Source of the DNA: Ruminococcus sp.
Lineage (GTDB): Bacteria > Bacillota_A > Clostridia > Oscillospirales > Ruminococcaceae
Reading direction: 5' to 3'
DNA length: 64,000 nucleotides
Assembly (NCBI GenBank): GCA_017536105.1
Contig: JAFXRZ010000003.1
Coordinates: 107,398-171,397, forward strand
Positions 42,929 to 51,177 of the stretch are shown here, piece after piece. A program made the translations under genes and the position numbers. A model generated the notes under the pieces. It was not told the origin of the DNA. It was given only the letters and a program-made list of their open reading frames with translations, and searched no databases. Each line of letters opens with the position of its first letter. Position 1 is the stretch's first letter.

Positions 42929-43467
42929 AAAAGTATTCCTCCTTTCATCAGAGCATCGCGCAGACTTCGCTTTGAACGGTGAAGAATGTACTTCACTCTC
43001 TGTTCTGTAATGCCGCAGCATCTTGCTGTCTCTGCGCAGCTCAGGCTGTAATAAAAACGGCAGATGAAGACCTCGCGGTCAGGAGAGGGCATAGCCCTCA
43101 CACAGGCCGCAATGACCGACCGGTTATGTCTGGCAGCATCCGGCGTCGAAAAATCCGCCTCTACACCAAGCTCAAGCTCGTCATCCGTAAGCCGGCTGAC
43201 TGCATCAAGTGTCCGCAGCTTGTCGATCGTACACGATCTTGCCACCATGCAGACATAGCTTTTAAGGCTTGACTTTCCGAGGTCGATACGATCGCGGTTT
43301 TTCCAGACTTTATAAAAAACATCGCCCTCAACCTCTTCTATATCCTCCTGCGAACCAAGCATCCCTGCCGCAACAGAGCGAACGAGCTTGGAATACTTGC
43401 TCATGATCGCAGCAAGCCCTTTTTCGCTTCCGTCGTGCAGAAGAGCAACGATCCTTTCATCGGTCAT
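42925..43467 (-). CDS. ECF-type RNA polymerase sigma factor
   Basis: A 180-residue sigma-70 family protein. Region 2 covers SKYSKLVRSVAAGMLGSQED through FYKVWKNRDRIDLGKSSLKSY, and region 4 shows DREVFICRFYYSLSCAETAR with an HTH in GITEQRVKYILHRSKRSLRD. I start it at ATG 43467, eight bases after a GGGGTGG; an ATG two codons earlier is also possible. It directs polymerase to a small regulon, probably released by its membrane partner. Confidence 0.9.
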   Translation of the reverse strand: MTDERIVALLHDGSEKGLAAIMSKYSKLVRSVAAGMLGSQEDIEEVEGDVFYKVWKNRDRIDLGKSSLKSYVCMVARSCTIDKLRTLDAVSRLTDDELELGVEADFSTPDAARHNRSVIAACVRAMPSPDREVFICRFYYSLSCAETARCCGITEQRVKYILHRSKRSLRDALMKGGILL

Positions 43468-43599
43468 TTTCATCACCACCCCGAGGTACCTCTGAGCATC
43501 AGAACGACGCTCACAAATGCATTTCACTCTTATATTCGTTTCCGCCTGCCGAAAAGTCGTAAACGAAATATAAATAAAGTGTTAAGTTTATTAAGAGGC

Positions 43600-43636
43600 A
43601 AAAACCGTCTGCAAAGATCACCTCTTCGCAGACGGC
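43600..43636 (-). terminator. Terminator before the sigma gene
   Basis: On the minus strand CCGTCTGC pairs with GCAGACGG and TTTTT follows. It closes the flavin reductase-like gene. Confidence 0.88.
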
Positions 43637-43641
43637 TTTTA

Positions 43642-44172
43642 TTATTTCCTGTATGCCCGGACTATCTCCCCGATATAAGCCGTGTGGAGATCCCCTGCCG
43701 AATAATTGGCTTCGAGGATGCCGCGGTCGATGAAGCTCTCGGCAGACATCTCCTGCACATAGAGCTTGCGGCAGAGAAGCACGAGGTTTGCCTCCTCAAA
43801 TGCCACCGACTCCCCCGCAAGCACGGGTGTAAGTCCTGTTTCCGCCACTTTATCGGTATCACGTCCGCTGTGTCTTCCGCAGAAAGCCAGCGCTTTTTTA
43901 TGCTCCTCGCCGAAGAACGAGAGGGTGAAAAGCTCCTCACGGTCGGCGAACTCCTTGGTATAGCGCTGCGGTCTGAGGACAGTGACAGCGCAGGGCTTGT
44001 TCCACATCTCCCCCAAAAAGCCCCAGGAAGCGGTCATGGTATTGAAGCTCTCCTCCCTGCCGGCTGTGACGAGCATCCAATCCTGCCCAATGAGCTTAAC
44101 GGGATCGAGCCCCTCGGCAGGAAGCTCGCCTGCTTTGATGCTTCTGAATCCTGCATCTTCTATTTTTCTCAT
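43642..44172 (-). CDS. Flavin reductase-like FMN-binding protein
   Basis: A 176-residue split-barrel flavin-binding protein. Seen are DWMLVTAGREESFNTMTASW and PCAVTVLRPQRYT near the N-terminus, FTLSFFGEEHKKAL in the middle and GILEANYSAGDLHTAYIGE at the end, as in small flavin reductase/FMN-binding proteins. It may reduce flavin with NAD(P)H or serve as a flavin-binding electron carrier. The ATG at 44172 follows GGGGT. It has no linked redox partner gene. Confidence 0.87.
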   Translation of the reverse strand: MRKIEDAGFRSIKAGELPAEGLDPVKLIGQDWMLVTAGREESFNTMTASWGFLGEMWNKPCAVTVLRPQRYTKEFADREELFTLSFFGEEHKKALAFCGRHSGRDTDKVAETGLTPVLAGESVAFEEANLVLLCRKLYVQEMSAESFIDRGILEANYSAGDLHTAYIGEIVRAYRK

Positions 44173-44444
44173 AAATATTACCCCTTTCACATTTTTGCAG
44201 CGATGCTGCTTTACAAACATCTTAGCACAGATCTCCGCAATTTGCAAGCATTATTTGTCGGCAGCGGTTTCAGCAGCCTTCAAAGCACAGAATTATTGTT
44301 AACATTTTATTTACAATTTAATTTGAACCCTCGGGCATTTTTTCTTATCTAAATATGTGAAACAATCTAAGGGGGATTTTTGCTTTTTGGAGAAGAAGGA
44401 AAAAATCGGCTCCCTCTTTCCTGCTTCATCTGACTCAAAACCTA

Positions 44445-44490
44445 AAACGGCATCGCACAGTGGGTCCGCCCCAGCTTTGCGATGCCGTTT
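44445..44490. terminator. Strong hairpin between convergent or tandem genes
   Basis: AAACGGCATCGC and GCGATGCCGTTT form a perfect 12-bp stem around a 22-base loop. Downstream on the minus strand the sequence is TAGGTTTTG. It probably ends the aminotransferase transcript. Confidence 0.6.
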
Positions 44491-44542
44491 CAATCGTGCT
44501 GTTATATTATTTGGTTCTGCCCAATTTGTTCGGCAGAAGAAA

Positions 44543-44628
44543 TGGAACCCGCCAAGGGCTGACGCCGCCCGATTTAATTGAAGCTTATGCGAGAATTAAA
44601 ATCGGAACCGGCGAATGCGCTGCGCGGG
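44543..44628. repeat. Dispersed repeat B, copy with internal insertion
   Basis: The flanks match the copy at 27712 (GGAACCCGCCAAGGGCTGAC and GGAACCGGCGAATGCGCTGC). Between them is a 33-base segment (44571-44603) that is itself an imperfect palindrome starting GATTTAATT. Confidence 0.75.
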
Positions 44629-44693
44629 CGATGAAGCTAAGCTCGCGTGGGATATATTATTTTTCACTCGATGTAAGCATGCGTAAGCTTGCG

Positions 44694-46001
44694 TCACGTG
44701 TCAAGCGCAGTCGCCGCAGCGACTTCAAGCAGCTTCTCTGCGCTTGCCAGCTTCACTGCACAGACAAATACCTTCACTGCCTGCTGCAGCTCCTCAACAG
44801 GAGGAAGCGTCGGCGCGATCCTGATGTTCGTGTCCTTCGGGTCTTTCTTATAAGGATACGTTGCACCTGCACCAGTCAAAACAACTCCGGCTTCCTTGCA
44901 AAGGGAAACTACTCTCTTTGCGCAGCCGTCTATCGTGTCAAAGCTGATGAAGTAGCCGCCGTTGGGCTTAGTGTATTTACCGATGCCAAGGGGCTTGATC
45001 TCGCTGTCCAGAGCGTCAAGCACTACTTTGAACTTCGGTGCGATGATAGCTCTGTGCTTCTCCATCTGAGCCATAAGTCCCTCGTAATCGCCGAAGAACT
45101 TAGCGTGTCTCAGCTGGTTGATCTTATCGTAGCCGATGGTCTGGATGGTCATCAGCGACTTCACATACTCGACATTCTTCACGCTTGCAGCCATTACAGC
45201 AACGCCGCCGCCTGCAAAGGTGATCTTCGAGGTGGATGCGAACTCATAGACCATATCCTCGGTGCCGTTCTTCTTGCACTCCGCCATAAGGTTGAGGAGC
45301 TTATCCGGCGTATCGGTGAGGTGGTGGATGCAGTATGCGTTATCCCAGAAGATGCGGAAGTCCTTAGCTGCGGGCTTGAGAGCTGCAAAACGTCTTACGA
45401 CCTCGTCGGAATAGGTGATGCCGGTGGGGTTCGCATACATCGGAACACACCAGATACCCTTGATGCTCTCGTCCTCTGCCACGAGCTTCTCGATCATATC
45501 CATATCCGGGCCATCTGCGTTCATCGGGATATTTATCATCTCGAAGCCGAACTGCTCGGTTATTGCAAAGTGTCTGTCATAGCCGGGAACGGGGCAGAGC
45601 CACTTGATCTTGCCGCAGTCCTTCCAGGGCTTCTGTGTGCCGTCAACGCCGAAGATATAGCAGCGTGCGACCATATCGTACATTATATTGAGGCTTGAAT
45701 TTCCGCAGATGATGAGCTCGTCATTGGAAACTCCCAGCATGGGAGCAAAGAGGTTCTTGGCGTCGATGATGCCGTCGAGTCCGCCGTAGTTGCGGCAGTC
45801 GGTGCCGTCGGAGGCTTTATAATCCGCGTCGTAGCTGTTTACTGCTGCGAGCATTTTCATTGCAAGGTCCAGCTGCTCGGACGAGGGCTTGCCTCTTGCC
45901 ATATTCAGCGAAAGTCCCAGAGCCTTATAGCCGTCGTACTCGGCTTTTACCTCATCTCTGAAATTTTCAAGCTGCTGCTTATTCATTTCACTCAAAAGCA
46001 T
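44694..46001 (-). CDS. PLP-dependent aminotransferase, aspartate type (class I, Ic-like)
   Basis: A 435-residue fold-type I aminotransferase of the branch whose proteins start LSLNMARGKPS and carry NYGGLDGIIDAK. The cofactor lysine lies in STSKITFAGGGVAVM, preceded by IFWDNAYCIHHL, and an arginine in TNIRIAPTLPP binds the substrate carboxylate. This branch contains aspartate aminotransferases of Actinobacteria and Firmicutes. Aspartate:2-oxoglutarate transfer is the best guess. GGAGG precedes the ATG by seven bases. Confidence 0.88.
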   Translation of the reverse strand: MLLSEMNKQQLENFRDEVKAEYDGYKALGLSLNMARGKPSSEQLDLAMKMLAAVNSYDADYKASDGTDCRNYGGLDGIIDAKNLFAPMLGVSNDELIICGNSSLNIMYDMVARCYIFGVDGTQKPWKDCGKIKWLCPVPGYDRHFAITEQFGFEMINIPMNADGPDMDMIEKLVAEDESIKGIWCVPMYANPTGITYSDEVVRRFAALKPAAKDFRIFWDNAYCIHHLTDTPDKLLNLMAECKKNGTEDMVYEFASTSKITFAGGGVAVMAASVKNVEYVKSLMTIQTIGYDKINQLRHAKFFGDYEGLMAQMEKHRAIIAPKFKVVLDALDSEIKPLGIGKYTKPNGGYFISFDTIDGCAKRVVSLCKEAGVVLTGAGATYPYKKDPKDTNIRIAPTLPPVEELQQAVKVFVCAVKLASAEKLLEVAAATALDT

Positions 46002-46079
46002 ATCATTTCCTCCGAAACCATTATTATTGCTGTCGGCTGCGGAATAATAGGGTATTCCCCACCGCAGCAGACCTTTTAT

Positions 46080-46108
46080 ATTATATACCCTGCATTTTGA
46101 TTTTGCAA
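46080..46108 (-). promoter_or_regulatory. Aminotransferase promoter
   Basis: On the minus strand TTGCAA and TATAAT are 17 bases apart. The roughly 70-base leader can form a CTGCGG/CCGCAG hairpin. Confidence 0.7.
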
Positions 46109-46184
46109 GTTGTTTTTATCAATCCTGCAAAAAATCATTACATTACACAGTTTAACCCTTCCCATTTCCCGATAAATAGACAAA

Positions 46185-46234
46185 ATCACAAAACAAAGGC
46201 GGTGCCGCACAGATACAAGCGCAGCATCGCCTTT
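46185..46234 (-). terminator. Terminator after proS
   Basis: On the minus strand AAAGGCGATGCTGC pairs with GCGGCACCGCCTTT (one mismatch, one G-U pair) and a T-rich tail follows. Confidence 0.78.
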
Positions 46235-46269
46235 AAAATTATTCATTTTGTTAATTTATTGCAGGTCCA

Positions 46270-47730
46270 TCAGTATGCCACTGCCCAGAGCACCATATGC
46301 TTTGCAGGCTTGCCGCAGCACACGCACTTGTCCGAGAGCTGGTGCTGCTCGAAGGGTATGCAGCGCGAACCCACGCCTGTGAGCTCCTTGACCTTGTCCT
46401 CGCACTCTTCTTCTCCGCACCACATAGCCTCAACAAAGCCATCGCCCTTATCTGCAAGAACCTGCTTTATCTCGTCGAGGGATGTGCACTGATATGTGCG
46501 GTTCTTTCTGTTCTCGAGGGCGTTGTTGAACATTCCCTGAGGTATCTCTGTCTCCAGCAGTTCCTTTACCTTTGCGGCAAGGGTCTCGAAGTCGTTCTCG
46601 ATGGAAACGGTCTGCTTCTCGCCGTTGTAGCGTGTAGCAACAATGCACTGGCCGGCCTCGATGTCCTTGGGGCCGATCTCGATGCGGACAGGCACGCCTC
46701 TCATCTCGTGCTCGGCAAACTTCCAGCCGGGTGAATTGTCGCTGTCGTCCAGCTTCACTCTTATGCCGAGAGCCTTGAGCTTGTCAAAGATCTCTCCTGC
46801 CTTCTCGAGGACGCCTTCCTTGAACTGCGCGATAGGCACGATAACAGCCTGCACGGGAGCAACTGCCGGAGGCAGGACAAGCCCGTTGTTGTCGCCGTGG
46901 GTCATGATGATCGCACCGATAAGACGTGTGGTCATGCCCCAAGAGGTCTGGTGAGGATATGTAAGAGTGTTCTCCTTGTTTGTGTACTGGATGTCAAAAG
47001 CTCTGGCAAAGCCGTCTCCGAAATAGTGGGAAGTTCCTGCCTGCAGAGCCTTGCCGTCGTGCATAAGCGCTTCGATAGCATAGGTGGAAACAGCTCCTGC
47101 AAACTTGTCGGACTCCGTCTTCTTGCCCTTTACTACAGGCATAGCCAGCTCCTTCTCGCAGAAGTCGGCATAGCAATTGAGCATACGTTCTGTCTCTTCG
47201 ACTGCTTCCTCAGCTGTTGCGTGGATGGTGTGTCCCTCCTGCCAGAGGAACTCTCTCGAACGCAGGAAAGGTCTTGTGGTCTTCTCCCAGCGGACAACAG
47301 AAACCCACTGGTTGTAGAGCTTCGGCAGATCGCGATAGGAATGGACAACGTTAGCATAATGCTCGCAAAACAGAGTCTCCGAAGTCGGACGAACGCAGAG
47401 CCTTTCCTCAAGCTTCTCCGAGCCGCCGTGAGTCACCCAGGCGACCTCGGGAGCAAAGCCCTCGACGTGGTCCTTCTCCTTGTTGAGCAGGCTCTCGGGA
47501 ATGAACATGGGCATACATACATTCTCGTGTCCCAGCTCCTTGAAGCGTGTGTCGAGGATGCGCTGGATGTTCTCCCAGATAGCGTAGCCGTAAGGTCTGA
47601 TGACCATGCAGCCCTTTACGCTCGTGTATTCGACCAGCTCAGCCTTCTTGCAGATGTCGGTGTACCACTTTGCAAAATCCTCATCCATAGAGGTTATCGC
47701 GTCAACCTTTTTTTCGTTTTTCTTTGCCAT
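46270..47730 (-). CDS. proS: Prolyl-tRNA synthetase, short (archaeal/eukaryotic-like) type
   Basis: ProRS charges tRNA-Pro. At 486 residues this is the short form without the bacterial editing insertion, as in many clostridia. Class II motifs are visible: [14 protein letters not shown] (motif 1), [26 protein letters not shown] (motif 2, here longer than 20 only as positions 129-154), and [11 protein letters not shown] (motif 3). It ends in a cysteine-containing zinc-like tail (CVCCGKPA) and a terminal tyrosine. The start at 47730 (AKKNEKK) overlaps the end of the upstream small gene by 29 bases. Confidence 0.94.
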   Translation of the reverse strand: MAKKNEKKVDAITSMDEDFAKWYTDICKKAELVEYTSVKGCMVIRPYGYAIWENIQRILDTRFKELGHENVCMPMFIPESLLNKEKDHVEGFAPEVAWVTHGGSEKLEERLCVRPTSETLFCEHYANVVHSYRDLPKLYNQWVSVVRWEKTTRPFLRSREFLWQEGHTIHATAEEAVEETERMLNCYADFCEKELAMPVVKGKKTESDKFAGAVSTYAIEALMHDGKALQAGTSHYFGDGFARAFDIQYTNKENTLTYPHQTSWGMTTRLIGAIIMTHGDNNGLVLPPAVAPVQAVIVPIAQFKEGVLEKAGEIFDKLKALGIRVKLDDSDNSPGWKFAEHEMRGVPVRIEIGPKDIEAGQCIVATRYNGEKQTVSIENDFETLAAKVKELLETEIPQGMFNNALENRKNRTYQCTSLDEIKQVLADKGDGFVEAMWCGEEECEDKVKELTGVGSRCIPFEQHQLSDKCVCCGKPAKHMVLWAVAY

Positions 47731-48001
47731 GTTTAAAATCAACTCCATATATATCAGTATTGTATATCTTGTAATTCAGGTCGTAGTCCTCTCGCTGGGC
47801 GTCGTAAGCTCCCTTGACCTCAGGGGCTGTCCCGGCATTGTTTTCACCGTCCACCCTTTCGGGACTCTCAAGCCATTCGGGGTGATTTTTAGCAAACAGC
47901 CTCGCAAGCCTCGGCGTAAGTATACAGGCTGCAGCGATCACAGCCATAATAAATGCGCTGCCTATCGCCAGCTTGATAAGCAGTCCCGTCAGCTCACCCA
48001 T
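47702..48001 (-). CDS. Small single-pass membrane protein overlapping proS
   Basis: A 99-residue protein with one membrane helix (about residues 8-30), then a positively and negatively charged tail ending GKEKRKKG. I do not recognise it. The gene is well supported: promoter (48039-48067), GGAGGG eight bases before the ATG, and a frame that runs into proS, overlapping its first 29 bases. Translation of proS is therefore likely to depend on it. It may be a membrane tether or only a leader for proS. Confidence 0.72.
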   Translation of the reverse strand: MGELTGLLIKLAIGSAFIMAVIAAACILTPRLARLFAKNHPEWLESPERVDGENNAGTAPEVKGAYDAQREDYDLNYKIYNTDIYGVDFKHGKEKRKKG

Positions 48002-48038
48002 GAGGCTATCCCTCCCCTAAACAAAAATCATAAAAAAT

Positions 48039-48067
48039 ATTATATCATAAGCTCACAAAGATTTCAA
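48039..48067 (-). promoter_or_regulatory. Promoter of the small membrane protein-proS unit
   Basis: On the minus strand TTGAAA and TATAAT are 17 bases apart. Confidence 0.72.
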
Positions 48068-48092
48068 GCAAAATTTATTAACAATCTCTCCC

Positions 48093-48208
48093 CCTGCTTT
48101 TGTGCTTTTGGCTAAGGCTGTGTGCGTGATCTGTTGAGGGAAACCCTTTTGAAAAAGGGTTGCCCCAGTAAATCAAGCAGAAAGCTTAGCCAAAAGCACA
48201 AAAGCAGG
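48093..48208. repeat. Inverted-repeat element next to mnmA
   Basis: Perfect 24-base arms (48093-48116 and 48185-48208), outer end CCTGCTTTTGTGCTTTTGGC, flank about 68 bases. The middle holds a second palindrome, AACCCTTTT with AAAAGGGTT. One arm ends one base from the mnmA stop codon. It contains no gene; it may act as a terminator or be a non-autonomous mobile repeat. Confidence 0.75.
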
Positions 48209-48209
48209 A

Positions 48210-49271
48210 TCAGAGGATCGTGCCGCCGCCGAGGACGTAATCGCCGTCGTAGAGGACGACTGCCTGTCCCTTCGAGACAGCTCTCTGGGGCTCGTCGAAA
48301 ACGACTCTTATGCCGTCGCCGTCGGGATAGACCACGCAGGGCATATCCTTCTGGTGGTAGCGGGTCTGTGCCGTGCAGCGGACAGGCTCGGTAAGCTCGT
48401 CCCTGTCGATGAGGTTCACATCGCCTGCACGCAGCTCAAAAAAGCGCATCTGCGCTGCCGTTGCCATAACGAGGGTGTTTTTTGGGACATCTTTCGCGTA
48501 AACGAACAAGGGCTCGGAGTAAGAAACGCGAACACCCTTCCGCTGTCCCACAGTGTAGTTTATCAACCCCGAGTGCCTGCCGATGACAGTCCCGTCAAGC
48601 AGAACGATGTCCCCGTGAGGCTGTGCGCCTGCGCGTTCCTCTATCAGCCCGGCGTAGTGCCCGTCGGGGATGAAGCAGATGTCCTGTGACTCCGGCTTCT
48701 GCGCGTTCTGCAAACCGCTCTCTCCGGCGATGCGCCTTATCTCGGACTTCGTCAGCTGCCCTACCGGGAAGGCCGTGTGGGCAAGCTGATCCTGGGTCAT
48801 GGAGTAAAGCACGTAGCTCTGATCCTTTTCGCGGTCGGGAGAGCGTTTCAGCAGGTATCTGCCGTCATCCCTCTGCTCGATAACAGCGTAGTGTCCCGTG
48901 GCTATCTTGTCAAAGCCAAGCAGCCTTGCTCTTTCAAGGAAGCTGCCGAATTTCAGATGCTTGTTGCATTCGATGCAGGGGTTCGGAGTTCCGCCTGAAA
49001 GGTAAGTGTCGATGAAATTGTCGATGACCCGGCAGCCGAATTCCTTCTCGAAATTAAACACATGAAAATCTATCCCAAGGCGCAGAGCGGCAAGCCTTGC
49101 ATCCTCAACATCCGGCAGAGCACAGCAGGTACGGTCTCCGGGGTTCGTTTCGCCGTAGGAGAACAGGTGCATCGTAGCTCCCGCAACTTCATAGCCCTGC
49201 TCCAGCAAAAGCTTTACGGCAGCAGAGCTGTCAACGCCTCCGCTCATGGCGGCAAGTATCTTTTCAGCCAT
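48210..49271 (-). CDS. mnmA: tRNA-specific 2-thiouridylase MnmA
   Basis: MnmA puts sulfur on U34 of tRNA-Lys, tRNA-Glu and tRNA-Gln. The 353 residues start ILAAMSGGVDSSAAVKLL (PP-loop SGGVDSS), with the first catalytic cysteine in TPNPCIECNKHLKF and the second in SQDICFIPDGHY. It starts 15 bases after the cysteine desulfurase gene, which supplies the sulfur. Confidence 0.96.
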   Translation of the reverse strand: MAEKILAAMSGGVDSSAAVKLLLEQGYEVAGATMHLFSYGETNPGDRTCCALPDVEDARLAALRLGIDFHVFNFEKEFGCRVIDNFIDTYLSGGTPNPCIECNKHLKFGSFLERARLLGFDKIATGHYAVIEQRDDGRYLLKRSPDREKDQSYVLYSMTQDQLAHTAFPVGQLTKSEIRRIAGESGLQNAQKPESQDICFIPDGHYAGLIEERAGAQPHGDIVLLDGTVIGRHSGLINYTVGQRKGVRVSYSEPLFVYAKDVPKNTLVMATAAQMRFFELRAGDVNLIDRDELTEPVRCTAQTRYHQKDMPCVVYPDGDGIRVVFDEPQRAVSKGQAVVLYDGDYVLGGGTIL

Positions 49272-49286
49272 TGAAACTCCCTCCCG

Positions 49287-50447
49287 TTAAATACCGCGCA
49301 TCCTGCGAAGCCTTGCAGCTGCTTCTCCGCAGGCTTCGATTATCGTTTCAACGTCTTCCTCGGTGTTTCCGAAGCCAAGAGAGAACCTCACCGACGAGGA
49401 CGCCTGTTCGTTATTCAGCCCCATAGCCCTCAGAACATGGGAAGGCTCCTGAGCTCCGCTTGCACAGGCAGAGCCGGAAGAAGCAGCTATCCCCTGCATA
49501 TCCAGCATCAGAAGCAGACTCTCTCCCTCTGCGCCGTCGAACCTGACGTTCACTATCCCCGGAAGCGACTTTCCCGGACAACCGTTCAGGTGGGTCTTCG
49601 GGATAGAGAGCAGCCCCTCTGTGAGCTTGTCCCTGAGCTTTGACAGCCTGAGATTTTTCTCCGCATTGTCCTCGAAAAGCTCCTTGACAGCAGCCCCGAA
49701 AGCAACGATACCGGGGACATTTTCCGTCCCGGCTCTGCGGCCTCTTTCCTGCTCTCCTCCGAAGATGAGCTTCGGCAGAGTGATGCCGCTGCGGCAGTAC
49801 AAAGCGCCTATCCCCTTCGGAGCACCGATCTTGTGCCCTGAAAGCGACAGCATATCTATTCCGAGCTTCCGCACATCAATATCTAAGTGTCCAAATCCTT
49901 GGACAGCATCAACGTGGAACAGCAGCCCTCTTTCCCGGCAGAGCTTTCCGACCTGCTCTATGGGCATAATAGCTCCCGTCTCGTTGTTTGCAGCCATAAG
50001 GCTCACCATGCAGGTGTCGCCGCGCAGAGCTTTTTCGATGCTCTCCGCCGGAACGACACCGCTGCTGTCTGGCTTCACACAGCTCACCTCAAAGCCCTGT
50101 GCCTCAAGATAAGCGCAGGCTCCCAGCACAGCGTGATGCTCGACAGCCGTGGTGACTATATGCTTCTTCCCCGAGCTTTTCCCAAGCCCGGCTCCTGCAA
50201 GCAGAGCCCAGGTGTCGGACTCCGAGCCGCAGGAAGTGAAATATATCTCGTTTGCCCGCTCTGCACCCACAGCTTGGGCAATTTCCTGCCTTGCGTAAAG
50301 CACAGCCGCAGCCGCTCTCCTGCCCTCGGCATGGACGCTGGAGGGATTTCCGAACCCCTCGAACAAAAAAGGCTCAGCCGCTTCAAAAGCCCGTTTCGAC
50401 ACCGGGGTCGTGGCAGCGTTGTCGGCGTAGATCCTCTTTTTTTCCAC
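49287..50447 (-). CDS. Cysteine desulfurase (IscS/NifS type)
   Basis: A 386-residue PLP enzyme that takes sulfur from cysteine. It starts RIYADNAATTPVS; the cofactor lysine is in LSGHKIGAPKGIGALY and the active cysteine is in SSGSACASGAQEPSHVL, the sequence of the IscS/NifS (group I) branch. With mnmA directly downstream it probably feeds tRNA thiolation. It begins 19 bases after the metallopeptidase gene in a four-gene run. Confidence 0.93.
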   Translation of the reverse strand: MEKKRIYADNAATTPVSKRAFEAAEPFLFEGFGNPSSVHAEGRRAAAAVLYARQEIAQAVGAERANEIYFTSCGSESDTWALLAGAGLGKSSGKKHIVTTAVEHHAVLGACAYLEAQGFEVSCVKPDSSGVVPAESIEKALRGDTCMVSLMAANNETGAIMPIEQVGKLCRERGLLFHVDAVQGFGHLDIDVRKLGIDMLSLSGHKIGAPKGIGALYCRSGITLPKLIFGGEQERGRRAGTENVPGIVAFGAAVKELFEDNAEKNLRLSKLRDKLTEGLLSIPKTHLNGCPGKSLPGIVNVRFDGAEGESLLLMLDMQGIAASSGSACASGAQEPSHVLRAMGLNNEQASSSVRFSLGFGNTEEDVETIIEACGEAAARLRRMRGI

Positions 50448-50466
50448 GGCTCTTCCCCCTGTCTTT

Positions 50467-51156
50467 TCAGTATCTCAGCTTTGCTCTGATCCTTTTCCAC
50501 TCCGGGCAGACTGTGGAGACAAGTCCCCAGAATGCAGCGCTGTGATCCATGTATTTCAAATGGCAGAGCTCGTGGGCGACAACATAGTCGATGCACTCGC
50601 GGTCGTAAAAAACTATGCTGCTGTTGATGGAGATGTTTCCGGTGCTCGAGCATCTGCCCCAGCTTGCTTTCATTTTCTTGACGGTTATCTTCTTCGGATA
50701 AAGCCCCAGCTGCGGAGACAGCCTGTCGAAGGATTCCTTCACAAGCTCTTTTGTGATCTTGATTACAGCTTTCTGCGCCTGCTTGTGGATGTATTCCTCG
50801 TCGCTGTCTTCCTTGACGGATATCTCCAGCCTGCCCTTTTCAAACCTCGGCTGGAAATACTTCTCCGAAGCCACGGGAACTATCGTGTATTCCTCGCCGG
50901 CGATGGAAAGCTTCATTCCTGCCGTGAACCTCTGCTCCTTCATCCGTTCCCTGCTTTTTTCCAGGGAATCCAGCACCCAGCCAAGCTTCTTCGCAATAAA
51001 ATCCTCACCCAGCTCCAAAGGGACACGGTAGGGCATCCTCAGAATTACTTCTCCGTTCTTTACGGCGATGTAGATATTCTGCCTTCTGCCGCGGTCAAGG
51101 ATATATTCAAGCACAAAGCCGTTTTCAAGCAGCATCCTTCTGCGCTCGCGGCTCAT
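50467..51156 (-). CDS. M48/YgjP-like zinc metallopeptidase
   Basis: A 229-residue soluble protein of the YgjP/DUF45 family. The C-terminal half has MKASWGRCSSTGNISINS and the zinc motif VAHELCHLKYMDHSAAFW (HExxH with a later histidine). The N-terminal half is a strand-rich domain (IYIAVKNGEVILRMPYRVP). Members are putative SprT-like proteases of unknown target. It lies between a lipoprotein gene and a cysteine desulfurase gene. Confidence 0.88.
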   Translation of the reverse strand: MSRERRRMLLENGFVLEYILDRGRRQNIYIAVKNGEVILRMPYRVPLELGEDFIAKKLGWVLDSLEKSRERMKEQRFTAGMKLSIAGEEYTIVPVASEKYFQPRFEKGRLEISVKEDSDEEYIHKQAQKAVIKITKELVKESFDRLSPQLGLYPKKITVKKMKASWGRCSSTGNISINSSIVFYDRECIDYVVAHELCHLKYMDHSAAFWGLVSTVCPEWKRIRAKLRY

Positions 51157-51177
51157 AAGATCAGCCTCCGTCGGTCT

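Noticed and set aside
44173..44693. Short open frames in the gap between the flavin reductase-like and aminotransferase genes
   Set aside because: Frames on both strands lack ribosome sites and run across the AAACGGCATCGC hairpin and repeat B. The gap holds a terminator and a repeat, and I see no gene.
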